From positions 1-64,000 of the forward strand of contig PAFU01000007.1 of assembly GCA_002704225.1 (NCBI GenBank): a DNA stretch of 64,000 nt, given 5' to 3'. Made by a program: the position numbers and the translations under genes. Numbering within the stretch: the first letter of the stretch is position 1; every line of letters begins with the position of its first letter. Shown here piece by piece: positions 40,516 through 49,560 of the stretch. The DNA is from Gammaproteobacteria bacterium (GTDB lineage: Bacteria; Pseudomonadota; Gammaproteobacteria; Pseudomonadales; Azotimanducaceae). The notes under the pieces are model-generated. The model searched no databases. It was not told the DNA's origin and saw only the letters and a program-made list of their open reading frames with translations.

Positions 40516-41260
40516 ACTGGAGCTGCCGGTGGAGCCAGCCATTCTCTTTGATGGCGTGGACAAATCCTTCGGCACCTTATCGGTGTTTCGTCATCTGTCC
40601 TTGAGGCTGCCCAAGGATCAGACCACAGCAATCGTCGGCACCAGTGGCAGCGGCAAAACCACTCTGCTGCAAATGATCAATGGCTTGGAGCGAGCCGATG
40701 CTGGTCAGATTGAGGTCTTGGGCCAAGCGGTGCCCACACAGCATCTCGAGGCGTTTCGCCGCGGTATTGGATACGCAGTCCAAGGCGCTGGGCTTTTCCC
40801 TCATTTGACGGCTCGGGAAAATGTCACCCTCGTCGCCAAGCTTGAGGGTTGGTCCGAAGAGCAAATGGAAGAGCGCTTTCGCTCTCTGCTCGATACGGTC
40901 GGTTTGTCAGCTGAGCTGGCTGAGCGTCTACCAAGGCAGCTTTCCGGCGGTCAGCAGCAGCGATTGGGTATTTGTCGTGCGCTGATGTTACAGCCGCCCA
41001 TCTTGCTGCTGGACGAGCCGTTTTCCGCGGTCGATCCGATTACCCGACTTGGCCTGTACGAAAGCTTTGAGCAGGTGCGTCAGACGCACCCATCCACCAC
41101 CGTGCTGGTGACTCACGACCTCCGCGAAGCCCGCCGATTAGCAGACTTTTTGGTGATTTTGGATCAAGGCAAGGTGGTGCAAAGCGGTATTCCTCAAGAG
41201 GTTCTCGAGCATCCGGCAACACCTTATGCCGAGCGGTTGATCGAGAGTCAGCTCTCGTGA
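40508..41260 (+). CDS. osmoprotectant/amino-acid ABC transporter ATPase
   Basis: 250 residues from GTG 40508, which overlaps the sbcB stop by eight bases; TTG 40490 is an alternative. Walker A GTSGSGKTTLL, Q-loop (VQGAGLFPHLT), signature LSGGQQQRLGICRAL, Walker B ILLLDEPFSAVDP and switch His in LVTHD are all intact. It is of the OpuCA/ProV subgroup but lacks the C-terminal CBS domains that sense ionic strength. It powers the fused importer encoded by the next gene (GTGA overlap, four bases). Confidence 0.9.
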   Translation: MAELELPVEPAILFDGVDKSFGTLSVFRHLSLRLPKDQTTAIVGTSGSGKTTLLQMINGLERADAGQIEVLGQAVPTQHLEAFRRGIGYAVQGAGLFPHLTARENVTLVAKLEGWSEEQMEERFRSLLDTVGLSAELAERLPRQLSGGQQQRLGICRALMLQPPILLLDEPFSAVDPITRLGLYESFEQVRQTHPSTTVLVTHDLREARRLADFLVILDQGKVVQSGIPQEVLEHPATPYAERLIESQLS

Positions 41261-42771
41261 AGACGAAAATGCTCATGCTGTGGTTCTGTCTGATGGTCGG
41301 CATGACTGGCTCTGCGTTTGGCGCTGAAGAGCCGGATGTCGTCGTCGTAGGGAGTAAGAACTTTGGTGAAAGCTACTTGTTAGCGGAAATCGCGGCTCAG
41401 GTGCTCGAAGCAAAGGGATTCGACGTGGTTCGGCAGCTTGGCCTTGGTGGCACACTGATCTGCTACGAGGCTCTGAAGAATGGTGAAATTGATCTGTATC
41501 CGGAATACACCGGTACCTTGAGTCAGGCGGTACTGAATATGCCCGGCAATCCAGGCCGAGCCCAGATCAATGACGCACTAGTTCCCGATGGGCTCGAACT
41601 GCTCGAGGAGTACGGGTTTAACAACACCTATGCCATTGTGGTTCGTGAGGCGCTGGGCGAAAAACTGGGTTTGCAGCGAGTCGGTGATCTTGCGGGCAAC
41701 GATTTAACCCTGGCCTTCAGTCATGAATTTTTGCAGCGCGAAGATGGCTGGCCCGGACTGTCCTTGGACTATGGGCTAAACCAGTCCGTTACCGGTATCG
41801 AACACGGTCTTGCCTATCAGGCGATTGCTGACGGCGCTATTGATGTCACAGACGCTTACAGCACCGATGGTGAACTGCAGCGCTACCAGCTTCGGGTACT
41901 GGACGATGACCTGGGCTATTTCCCAGAGTATCGCGCGGCGACCTTGGTGCAACGCAGCGCGCCACCCGGCCTCCGTGAGGCCTTGGCAGGCATGCACAAC
42001 ATGCTTGATGAAAACGCCGTTCGAGCGCTGAACGCTCGGGTGGTCGTAGAAGAAATAAGCTTCCAGCAAGTGGCGGCCGAGTTTGTACGCGCTAATGCGG
42101 CCGCCCTAGGTCTGCCCGCGCAGACGGCTGCCATGTCCTCCATTCCCCAAAAAACCGTATTGCAGCAAGTCTGGGTTGCCGAGTTGTGGGGACACTTTGT
42201 CAGGCACCTGCAACTCACCGGTACCGCCCTGATCGGGGCCATTGTTGTTGGACTGGGCGTCAGTCTTGTGGCTTATCGACGCCGTCGGCTGGCTGAGGGC
42301 GTTGTCTACGTCTGTGGCCTGATGCAGACGATACCGTCGCTTGCATTACTGGCGCTGATGATTCCCGTGTTTGGTATTGGCTTTATGCCAGCGATCATTG
42401 CGTTGTTTCTGTATTCGCTGTTACCCATTGTGCGTAACGCCATTACCGCGCTAGCCAATACGGATCCGACCTTGGTTAGGGTCTCACGGGCGCTGGGTCT
42501 CAATGCCTGGGAGCAGTTACGCTATCTTCGTCTGCCCTTGGCGACGCCGGCGATTTTTGCGGGTATTCGCACCGCCGCCGTCATCAGCATTGGTACCGCA
42601 ACGCTGGCCGCCTTTATTGGTGCTGGTGGGCTGGGCGAGCCCATTGTCGTCGGGCTGTCGCTGAACGACACCGATATGATCTTACGCGGGGCCGTCCCGG
42701 CCGCGCTGCTTGCCGTCGTCGTTGAACTGTCTTTTGGCGCGCTGGAGCGGAAGATCAGCCCGCCAAAATAA
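41257..42771 (+). CDS. fused substrate-binding protein and permease, OpuCB/OsmX type
   Basis: 504 residues. A signal sequence (LMLWFCLMVGMTGSAFG) leads to an OpuAC-like binding domain (about 28-295: VVVVGSKNFGESYLLAEIAA, NGEIDLYPEYTGTLSQAV). A permease domain follows from about 305, with five to six helices and the EAA-like loop RVSRALGLNAWEQLRYLRLP. The binding domain comes first, opposite to the more familiar permease-first fusions. It probably imports glycine betaine, choline or a similar quaternary amine. Ligand-cage aromatics were not mapped. Translationally coupled to the ATPase gene. Confidence 0.88.
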   Translation: MKTKMLMLWFCLMVGMTGSAFGAEEPDVVVVGSKNFGESYLLAEIAAQVLEAKGFDVVRQLGLGGTLICYEALKNGEIDLYPEYTGTLSQAVLNMPGNPGRAQINDALVPDGLELLEEYGFNNTYAIVVREALGEKLGLQRVGDLAGNDLTLAFSHEFLQREDGWPGLSLDYGLNQSVTGIEHGLAYQAIADGAIDVTDAYSTDGELQRYQLRVLDDDLGYFPEYRAATLVQRSAPPGLREALAGMHNMLDENAVRALNARVVVEEISFQQVAAEFVRANAAALGLPAQTAAMSSIPQKTVLQQVWVAELWGHFVRHLQLTGTALIGAIVVGLGVSLVAYRRRRLAEGVVYVCGLMQTIPSLALLALMIPVFGIGFMPAIIALFLYSLLPIVRNAITALANTDPTLVRVSRALGLNAWEQLRYLRLPLATPAIFAGIRTAAVISIGTATLAAFIGAGGLGEPIVVGLSLNDTDMILRGAVPAALLAVVVELSFGALERKISPPK

Positions 42772-42843
42772 ATGTATGAGTCAAATCGGCGATGGCCATT
42801 CTGTGGCATTCTGTGGAATTGTTCGGATGTTTGAGGAGCGTTT

Positions 42844-43644
42844 TTGGAACCCTTACAAAGAGAAAATATTCGGCTAGCGGCAACGGTGATGATCGTTCGG
42901 GACAAACCCGATTCACCGAGTCCAGCCATTGAAGTCTTTATGATGAAGCGGCCGGGGCGGGGAGACTTTCCAGACCTGCACGTCTTTCCTGGCGGTAAGG
43001 TAGAAGAGACGGATTGGCAGCCTGAACTCTGTCCTGATATGGCTGACAGTGAAGCCAGTCGGCGCCTTGGCATAGACGAAGGCGGACTGCGTTACTGGGT
43101 CGCCGTTGCTCGGGAGTGCTTTGAAGAGTGCGGTGTTCTGCTGTCTCGCGACGCCTCAGGAGCAATTGGCATACCTGCTGCGTACCGGGAACAACTGCGT
43201 GTCCAGCGGCAACGCTTGCTGCAAGACGATGTGACATGGCATGACATGCTGCGCGAGCACAATCTGACCATCGCCAGTGACAGGTTGGTTTATTTCAGTC
43301 ACTGGTTGACTCCGCCATCAGTGCCGCGTCGGTTCGATACACGTTTTTTTCTTGCCGCATTGCCCGAAGGTGAGGTGGCTCTGTCGGATACACAAGAAAC
43401 CATTGCCGGGGAATGGATTGAGCCGTCTAAGGCACTGGAAAATCACCGGCAAGGGGACTGGCAAATGATTGGGCCCACGCTGCGCTCGCTGGATACGTTG
43501 ACAGCGTTTAGCAGCATCGAGGAGGCCTTGGCTGAGGTTCGAGCCGAACGACACGTCAGACCCTGGACTCCCGCCTTGGGCAGTGACGGTATGCAGCCCT
43601 TTCGGGCAGGTCACGATGATTCCCGGCTTAAGGCTAACCAATGA
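42844..43644 (+). CDS. Nudix hydrolase with interrupted Nudix box (NUDT19-like)
   Basis: 266 residues from TTG 42844 (GAGGAGCG upstream). The Nudix box is split: GGKVEE at residues 50-55 and ARECFEECGVLL at 89-100 are separated by about 33 residues instead of a few, an insertion typical of the NUDT19/CoA-diphosphatase type. Catalytic Arg90-Glu91 and Glu94-Glu95 remain. Likely activity is hydrolysis of CoA or acyl-CoA diphosphates, by analogy. It overlaps the next Nudix gene by four bases (ATGA). Confidence 0.82.
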   Translation: MEPLQRENIRLAATVMIVRDKPDSPSPAIEVFMMKRPGRGDFPDLHVFPGGKVEETDWQPELCPDMADSEASRRLGIDEGGLRYWVAVARECFEECGVLLSRDASGAIGIPAAYREQLRVQRQRLLQDDVTWHDMLREHNLTIASDRLVYFSHWLTPPSVPRRFDTRFFLAALPEGEVALSDTQETIAGEWIEPSKALENHRQGDWQMIGPTLRSLDTLTAFSSIEEALAEVRAERHVRPWTPALGSDGMQPFRAGHDDSRLKANQ

Positions 43645-44216
43645 GTGATGATGATTTAACGTGGCAGCATCTGTCCTCTCGTTATGAAGAGGCTGGTCTG
43701 ATGTTGTTTGAAAAGCGTATCGATACGTTACGCAATCCGCGTAACGGTCAGACCTTCGATCGCTTGGTTTTAGAGTCCGTGGACTGGGTCAACGTAGTAG
43801 CGCTGGATGCAGAAGGCCGATCACTGATGATTCGCCAGTTTCGCTTCGGTGTTGGCTACAACACCCTCGAAACGCCCGGCGGAATGGTGGACCCCGGTGA
43901 AGACAGCAAAACGGCTGCGGCCCGGGAATTGCTCGAGGAAACCGGCTACACCAGCAAAAACTGGCACTATCTGGGCGCAGTAGAGCCGAATCCAGCGTTT
44001 CACAACCATCTGTGTCATCACTGGTTAGCGAAGGATGTCGTGCCGACGAAAGCGCAGGATCTTGGCGATGGCGAAGCCATTACGCTGGAGTTTATGGCTC
44101 AGAACGACGTGCGCAAAGCGGTGGAATCCGGCGAGCTGAAGCATGCCCTAGCGCTGTCGGCCTTGGCCCGGGTATTCCCGATTTGGCCGATGCCCTTTGT
44201 GCAAGCCGATCCGTAA
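43641..44216 (+). CDS. Nudix hydrolase, ADP-ribose pyrophosphatase-like
   Basis: 191 residues. An intact Nudix box runs from GGMVDPGED through ARELLEETGY (GX5EX7REUXEEXGU), preceded by the strand segment LMIRQFRFGVGYNTLETPGG that characterises NudF/NUDT5-type ADP-sugar pyrophosphatases. The C-terminal DLGDGEAITLEF is also common in that group. Substrate probably ADP-ribose or an ADP-sugar; specificity is inferred. Starts in the stop codon of the previous Nudix gene, so the two are made together. Confidence 0.85.
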   Translation: MSDDDLTWQHLSSRYEEAGLMLFEKRIDTLRNPRNGQTFDRLVLESVDWVNVVALDAEGRSLMIRQFRFGVGYNTLETPGGMVDPGEDSKTAAARELLEETGYTSKNWHYLGAVEPNPAFHNHLCHHWLAKDVVPTKAQDLGDGEAITLEFMAQNDVRKAVESGELKHALALSALARVFPIWPMPFVQADP

Positions 44217-44237
44217 AACTTTCGATGGACTGAGGTT

Positions 44238-44711
44238 ATGGCTGACGTATTAGTAGGCAGTGAAGGATCCGATGTTAAGCGTCTAGCGGCGTTGTTCAAT
44301 CGAATTCTGGGTGCAGAAACAATAAGTTTGTCTCCACCCGTACAAATGCTGTGTGATGCGATGATTGGGGCTCGTCCGGATTTTCTATTCGCCGTGAACG
44401 CTCAAGGCACCATCTTGTTTGCCAGCAGTACGTGTTTGGAACTGGCCGGTGTCAGCGCGCAGACGCTGGAAGGTGAGGCTTTTGAGACGCTCATAGACGT
44501 ACAGGACCGCACCGACTATCGCCAATTTTTTGCGGATACCTTGCTGCCGTTGGTGGGGAAGCCATTTTCAAAGCTTGGACCCTTAGATGTGCGTATCGCC
44601 CCTGTCGGCGAGACCACGTCCGACTCGATCCGCTGGGCCGCATTGCGTGCCGGTTCGATTGACCTGTTCCCAAATCCGGACAGCAATAACGCGCTGTTTT
44701 TTTCAGTCTGA
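44238..44711 (+). pseudogene. PAS-domain 5' part of a frameshifted PAS-GGDEF-EAL gene
   Basis: 157 residues. A PAS domain (about 45-150: PDFLFAVNAQGTILFASSTC, then LAGVSAQTLEGEAF) ends abruptly in FFSV and TGA at 44709-44711. Reading one base back at the seven-T run (44697-44703) gives FFSLIDITQREEE, the normal PAS C-terminal strand and linker, which flows in frame into the GGDEF ORF at 44771. So this is the sensory half of one gene, split by a one-base deletion or needing slippage. ATG 44238 follows the Nudix gene by 21 bases. Confidence 0.75.
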
Positions 44712-44770
44712 TAGACATAACTCAACGGGAAGAAGAGGTCAGGATTCGTCAACAACTGAATGTTGATGCG

Positions 44771-46099
44771 ATGACAGGGCTACCGAGCCGCTACAACCTG
44801 ATTGCCCAAGTTGAAAAGCATATTGGTAGAAATCAGGCTTCTCCACATGACGCGCCCTTTGTTTTCGTGTTCTTTGACCTCGACCGCTTTAAAAACATTA
44901 ACGACGCCTTAGGCCATCGTATTGGAGACGAATTTCTTGCGGCGCTGTGTTCCCGCTTACAAGCGTCGTTTAAAGAAAATCAAATTTTTGCAAGATTTGG
45001 CGGCGACGAATTCATCCTCTTTTTACCGGATGTTGCCGACTTGGATGAAGCATCCGATCTTTGTTTAAGAGCACTGGATCTGATGCGCGAGCCGGCAGCG
45101 GTCGCCGGTTATTCACTCTCTTGCGGCGCCAGTTTCGGTGTGGCTCGCTATCCGGATCACGGCACCACTATTGATGAGCTTATTCAGGCAGCGGATACCG
45201 CCATGTATCACATCAAAAGCCTGGGTGCCGGAGGCTGTGCGGTATTTGATGCGTCAATGAATGAGGAGCGATTTTCCCAACTCGAACTGGAGCAAGAACT
45301 GCGTCAGTCTCTCGCCCAAGGTGACTTTGTCGCGTTCTTTCAGCCTATCGTCGATCTCGCCACTGGCGTGCTGGTCGGGGTTGAGGCGCTGGCGCGATGG
45401 CGTCATAGCCGATTAGGGTGGCTGGATCCCAGTGCATTTCTGGCCTTAGCCGAGCAGGCGGGTTTGGTACCTGACATTGACGCATTGGTGCAAAAGTCTG
45501 CGCTGCGTAGTGTCGCCCGCTGGCGAGAGCTTGGGTACGACCTGGTTGCATCCATTAACTGCTCATCAGCGCAAATTGAACGCCCCGATTTTCTGCAAGT
45601 GATTGAGTCGCTTTGCCAGGAAACGACTTTTCCTCTTCAATGCCTGCAAATCGAACTCACGGAACAGGCGTTAGTCCGTCAGATTGAACGTGCCGCGGTT
45701 AGCATTCAGGCACTTCGTGCCAAGGGTGTGCGAGTCGCGATTGACGACTTCGGCATGGGCTATTCGTCGCTCAGTTATTTGCGCCAATTCCCGGTGGATG
45801 TTCTGAAAATCGACCAGACCTTTATCCAAGAGATACAAACCGAGAGCGATGCGAAGGCCGGAGTAAGTTTGGCGGATGCCATCATCGCGATGGCGAAAGG
45901 CTTAGGGTTGAGTGTGGTTGCCGAGGGAGTTGAGCGGCCGGCACAGCTCGCCTACCTCTGCCAACAAAGCTGTGATCAAGCTCAGGGTTACTTGTTTGGC
46001 GAGCCGTGTGATGAGAAAGAGATGTTGTCGGTGCTTGCTCAAGGTGGCTACAAAGACATCATAGATTTAACAACTTCTAAAAGGCGCAGTGGTAGTTGA
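44771..46099 (+). CDS. GGDEF-EAL cyclic-di-GMP enzyme (3' part of frameshifted gene)
   Basis: 442 residues from the first Met; coding continues upstream in this frame to the frameshift near 44700. The GGDEF domain is intact (DLDRFKNINDALGHRIGDEF; FGGDEF at residues 76-81), with no RxxD inhibitory site five residues before it. The EAL domain is intact (VEALARW at 204-210, IELTEQAL, AIDDFGMGYSSLSYL, LKIDQTF, VVAEGVE). It could make and/or degrade c-di-GMP; phosphodiesterase activity looks feasible as all key motifs are present. The PAS sensor is encoded in the preceding frame. Confidence 0.85.
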   Translation: MTGLPSRYNLIAQVEKHIGRNQASPHDAPFVFVFFDLDRFKNINDALGHRIGDEFLAALCSRLQASFKENQIFARFGGDEFILFLPDVADLDEASDLCLRALDLMREPAAVAGYSLSCGASFGVARYPDHGTTIDELIQAADTAMYHIKSLGAGGCAVFDASMNEERFSQLELEQELRQSLAQGDFVAFFQPIVDLATGVLVGVEALARWRHSRLGWLDPSAFLALAEQAGLVPDIDALVQKSALRSVARWRELGYDLVASINCSSAQIERPDFLQVIESLCQETTFPLQCLQIELTEQALVRQIERAAVSIQALRAKGVRVAIDDFGMGYSSLSYLRQFPVDVLKIDQTFIQEIQTESDAKAGVSLADAIIAMAKGLGLSVVAEGVERPAQLAYLCQQSCDQAQGYLFGEPCDEKEMLSVLAQGGYKDIIDLTTSKRRSGS

Positions 46100-46182
46100 G
46101 TTTGTCGTCAAACCGGATCGGTTCGAACGGTTGTCCGAGCGCAAGCGATCGGTTAGACGTATAGTTGCACTCCATCATTATC

Positions 46183-47418
46183 ATGGACCTTCCAGTGAAA
46201 GGATTTACGACTAAGGTTGTACATAACGACCGTCAAGACTCAATCGAGCACGGGTCGCTACATAAGCCGATCCACGCCAACGTTGCTTACGGGTATGACG
46301 ATGCCAGGGAATTGGCGGCGGTTTTTCAGGGTGCAAAAAGTGGCTACAGCTATGGCCGGCAGGTCAACCCGACGGTCACTGCGCTGGAGTCGAAGGTCAC
46401 GGTCATGGAGAGTGGTGTTGCCAGTGTCTGCTTCGGTACTGGCATGGCCGCGATTGGCACCACAATGTTTGCCCTGCTGAGATCTGGCGATCACATCGTT
46501 TCCAGCGCGTTTTTGTTTGGCAACACCAACAGTCTGTTCAATACCTTTGGCCAGATGGATATCAATGTGAGCTTTGTCGATGCAACGTCTGTAGACGCAG
46601 TGGCCGCCGCTGTGACAGAAAAGACTCGCGTGGTGTTCGTGGAAACCATCGCTAACCCGCGTACACAGGTTGCAGATCTGGCGCGTATCGGCGAGTTTTG
46701 CGCTCAACATGGGTTGGTTTATGTGGTGGATAACACCATGACGTCGCCCTATTTGTTTCAAGCCAAGGAGGTTGGTGCCAGCTTGGTGGTGAACAGTTTG
46801 ACCAAATATATCGGCGGTCACGGCAATGCCCTAGGTGGCGCGGTGACGGAGTTGGGAAATTACGATTGGTCGACCTTCCCGAACATTTATCCTGAGTATC
46901 AGGGCGGTGAACCCACCAAATGGGGGATTACCCAGATCAAGAAAAAGGGTTTGCGAGATCTGGGTGCCAGTCTGGGTCCAGAGGCCGCTCATCACATCGC
47001 CATGGGCTCAGAGACGTTGGCTCTGCGAGTCCAGCGGCAAAGCGATAACGCCATGGCCATCTGCCAGTATTTGCAGGCACACCCCAAGGTCAAACGTGTT
47101 TATTACCCGGGCCTCGACGATCACCCCCAGCATGCGCGTGCTCAAGAACTGTTTCGTGCCTTTGGCGGTCTGTTCAGTTTTGAACTGCAGCCGGAGGTCG
47201 ACCTCTGGGAGTTTTTGAATCGGTTGGACGTCATCGTGAAGTCTAGCAATTTGGGCGATAATCGCACGCTAGCGATTCCAGTCGCCCATACCATCTATTT
47301 CGAAATGGGAGCAGAGCGTCGAGCCAGCATGGGCATTGACGAGTCCTTGATTCGAATTTCTAGTGGTATCGAAGACAGTGAGGATTTATTGGCGGATCTC
47401 GCCGCAGCGTTTGGGTAG
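46183..47418 (+). CDS. Cys/Met-metabolism PLP-dependent enzyme (cystathionine gamma-synthase family)
   Basis: 411 residues from ATG 46183 (TTG 46165 is in frame). Fold-type I family with the PLP lysine in VVNSLTKYIGGHGNALGG and the Asp/Asn pocket in YVVDNTMTSPYLF. The N-terminus (GFTTKVVHNDRQDSIEHGSL, then KPIHANVAYGYDDA) and SGYSYGRQVNPT match cystathionine gamma-synthase, O-acylhomoserine sulfhydrylase and methionine gamma-lyase; these cannot be separated by eye. Followed after nine bases by an SDR gene, so possibly an operon. Confidence 0.88.
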   Translation: MDLPVKGFTTKVVHNDRQDSIEHGSLHKPIHANVAYGYDDARELAAVFQGAKSGYSYGRQVNPTVTALESKVTVMESGVASVCFGTGMAAIGTTMFALLRSGDHIVSSAFLFGNTNSLFNTFGQMDINVSFVDATSVDAVAAAVTEKTRVVFVETIANPRTQVADLARIGEFCAQHGLVYVVDNTMTSPYLFQAKEVGASLVVNSLTKYIGGHGNALGGAVTELGNYDWSTFPNIYPEYQGGEPTKWGITQIKKKGLRDLGASLGPEAAHHIAMGSETLALRVQRQSDNAMAICQYLQAHPKVKRVYYPGLDDHPQHARAQELFRAFGGLFSFELQPEVDLWEFLNRLDVIVKSSNLGDNRTLAIPVAHTIYFEMGAERRASMGIDESLIRISSGIEDSEDLLADLAAAFG

Positions 47419-47427
47419 GAGAAAAAC

Positions 47428-48192
47428 ATGGGTCGACTCGCGGAAAAAGTAGCCATCATAACCGGTGGTGCGGGCGGTATTGGTATGGCAGCAGGCAAAC
47501 GCTTCGCCGCCGAGGGCGCGCAAGTCCTGTTGGTGGATCTGAATGAGCAAGCCCTGATCGACGCCTGCGCGGAAATAGGTGGCAACCACGTCAGCTATTT
47601 GGTCGGCGATGTGACCCGTGCGGCCGACAATGCGCGCATGGTAGAGACCGCTACCGAACGCTATGGGGGTGTCGATATCTTTCTGGCCAATGCGGGGATT
47701 GAGGGGGATGTCGCGTCGATTCTCGATTACGACGAAGCTCGTTTTGATCAGGTGATGTCGGTAAACGTAAAGGGGCCGTTCTTGGCCCTTCGAGCGGCGG
47801 TTCCCGCCATGCGGCTGCGCGGCGGCGGCAGTATGATTATCACGTCGAGCATTACAGGCGTGCGTGGTACCCCGCGTTTGGCACCCTATGCGACCAGTAA
47901 ACATGCAGTCATCGGTTTGATGAAGTCGGCGGCTCGCGAGTTCGCAGCCGAAGGCATTCGGGTGAATACCGTAAACCCTTCGCCGGTTCAAACACGCATG
48001 ATGCGTTCGATTGAGGCGGGCATAAGGCCTGAGGATCCGGAGGCAGCTCAGCAATCCATGGCAACCAATATCCCGATGCAGCGCTACGCAGAGCCGGAAG
48101 ATATTGCGAATATCATGTTGTTTTTAGCCAGCGACGAGAGCCATTTCGTGACCGGTTCAACTTACTTTGCAGATGGTGGCAACACAGCTTAA
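47428..48192 (+). CDS. short-chain dehydrogenase/reductase (SDR)
   Basis: 254 residues, classical SDR. Cofactor motif TGGAGGIGMAAGKRF (about 12-26), NAGIEGD (about 90), catalytic Ser in ITSSITGVRGT and YATSKHAVIG (Tyr-x3-Lys, about 152-156) are all present. An Asp after the second strand (LLVDLNEQAL) suggests NAD(H) preference. GGAGAAAAAC precedes the ATG. Substrate unknown; it follows a PLP enzyme gene closely. Confidence 0.9.
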   Translation: MGRLAEKVAIITGGAGGIGMAAGKRFAAEGAQVLLVDLNEQALIDACAEIGGNHVSYLVGDVTRAADNARMVETATERYGGVDIFLANAGIEGDVASILDYDEARFDQVMSVNVKGPFLALRAAVPAMRLRGGGSMIITSSITGVRGTPRLAPYATSKHAVIGLMKSAAREFAAEGIRVNTVNPSPVQTRMMRSIEAGIRPEDPEAAQQSMATNIPMQRYAEPEDIANIMLFLASDESHFVTGSTYFADGGNTA

Positions 48193-48238
48193 AGTTCCGC
48201 TTTTCCTGCACTAAATGAACCAGAAAAGGATGAGATTC

Positions 48239-49162
48239 ATGGCCGAGGCCCTACTTGCTACTGACCTAACCCTACCCAACAAGCGCATAGGTAAGGTGCG
48301 TGATCTGTATGACGTGACGCTGGCATCTGGCGACGAGGCCCTGCTGATTATCGCCACAGATCGAATCAGTGCCTTCGATGTGGTTATGCAAAACGGACTG
48401 CCCGGTAAGGGCGTGGTGCTAACACAGATTTCCAAGTTCTGGTTTGATCACTTTGCCAGCGAAATCAATCATCATTTGCTCAGCACTGACGTCGCCGATG
48501 TGCCTGGCCTGACCGATGGCCAACGCCAAGCCCTGAGTGGTCGCATCATGCTGTGTCGTAAGACCGAAGTGGTGCCCATTGAGTGTATTGCCCGTGGCTA
48601 CATCACGGGTAGCGGCTGGAAGGACTATCAAAACAGCGGTGCCGTCTGTGGTATCCAGTTGCCTGCGGGTCTGCGTAATTCGGATCGTTTGGCTCAGCCT
48701 CTGTTTACGCCGTCAACCAAGGCGGTCGATGGCCACGACGAAAACATCAGCTTTGCTGAGGGTGCCGAGGTGGTGGGTGAAGAACTGATGCAGTGGCTGG
48801 GTGAGAAGACGCTGAGCCTTTACAGTGCGGCCCGAGACTATGCTGGCGAGCGCGGCATCATTCTCGCAGACACCAAGTTTGAGTTTGGTCAGATTGGCGG
48901 CTCTGGTGAGCCGATACTGATTGACGAAATCTTTACGCCAGACAGCTCCCGATTTTGGCCAGCGGACGACTGGGAGCCGGGTCGTGAACAGGTCAGCTTT
49001 GATAAGCAGATTGTTCGTAACTATCTTGAGACCGTTGTCGCCAGCGGTGAGTGGGATAAGAACCCGCCAGGCCCCGCTCTGCCTGCCGAAGTGATCGATC
49101 GCGGTATTGCGCGATATTTGGAAGCCTATCACCTGCTCACCGGCGAGCATCTCTCGCTTTAG
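48239..49162 (+). CDS. purC: phosphoribosylaminoimidazole-succinocarboxamide synthase
   Basis: 307 residues from ATG 48239 (AAAAGGATGAG upstream; ATG 48215 has no ribosome-binding site). SAICAR synthase ligates aspartate to CAIR in purine biosynthesis. The motifs LPNKRIGKVRDLYDV, IATDRISAFDVVM, VECIARGYITGSGWKDYQ and FEFGQIGG are typical. The length of about 300 is that of the long, yeast ADE1-like form rather than the roughly 237-residue E. coli form. Confidence 0.95.
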   Translation: MAEALLATDLTLPNKRIGKVRDLYDVTLASGDEALLIIATDRISAFDVVMQNGLPGKGVVLTQISKFWFDHFASEINHHLLSTDVADVPGLTDGQRQALSGRIMLCRKTEVVPIECIARGYITGSGWKDYQNSGAVCGIQLPAGLRNSDRLAQPLFTPSTKAVDGHDENISFAEGAEVVGEELMQWLGEKTLSLYSAARDYAGERGIILADTKFEFGQIGGSGEPILIDEIFTPDSSRFWPADDWEPGREQVSFDKQIVRNYLETVVASGEWDKNPPGPALPAEVIDRGIARYLEAYHLLTGEHLSL

Positions 49163-49190
49163 TCGCTTCGAGTAGCCCTCGCGTCGGCGC

Positions 49191-49559
49191 GTGGATTGGC
49201 CAACCTACAAACGACTCTGTGATCAAGCGGACTATTGGTCCGCTTGGATGATTGCCCAGTGCATCCAGCTATTGATCGACAGCGATAGCGAGGAATCGGT
49301 AACCGTTGCGGAAGTGCTGCGACGTGACTGCCAGATGCCAGCTCTTAAGCAACCGGCAGATCACTCAGGCGACGAGCGCACGGCCATGCATCAGGTCACA
49401 CTGAGCGAAACTCAGTGTCGCTTGCTGCTCGCTGTGATCCAGCGCGCGAAAGACACCCATCAATTCACCCCCGATACCCGCGCCAGAGGTCTGGGAGGCT
49501 TTGCCGAGAGCTGCGAAGAATTGATACGGTGGCGGGCCACGGAACATAGCGGGCGTTAG
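49191..49559 (+). CDS. hypothetical protein upstream of acyl-CoA carboxylase genes
   Basis: 122 residues from GTG 49191. Soluble, helical, with two or three Cys (RLCDQADYWSAWMIAQCIQL). No domain recognised. It lies 28 bases after purC and ends one base before the biotin carboxylase ATG, which suggests it is translated with the carboxylase operon. No ribosome-binding site of note. Confidence 0.55.
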   Translation: MDWPTYKRLCDQADYWSAWMIAQCIQLLIDSDSEESVTVAEVLRRDCQMPALKQPADHSGDERTAMHQVTLSETQCRLLLAVIQRAKDTHQFTPDTRARGLGGFAESCEELIRWRATEHSGR

Positions 49560-49560
49560 T

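Noticed and set aside
44697..44711. Programmed -1 ribosomal frameshift at the seven-T run
   Set aside because: The zero-frame codons do not form a perfect X-XXY-YYZ heptamer (G precedes the first TTT) and no downstream pseudoknot was apparent. A deletion or slippage is at least as likely, so the gene is annotated as split.
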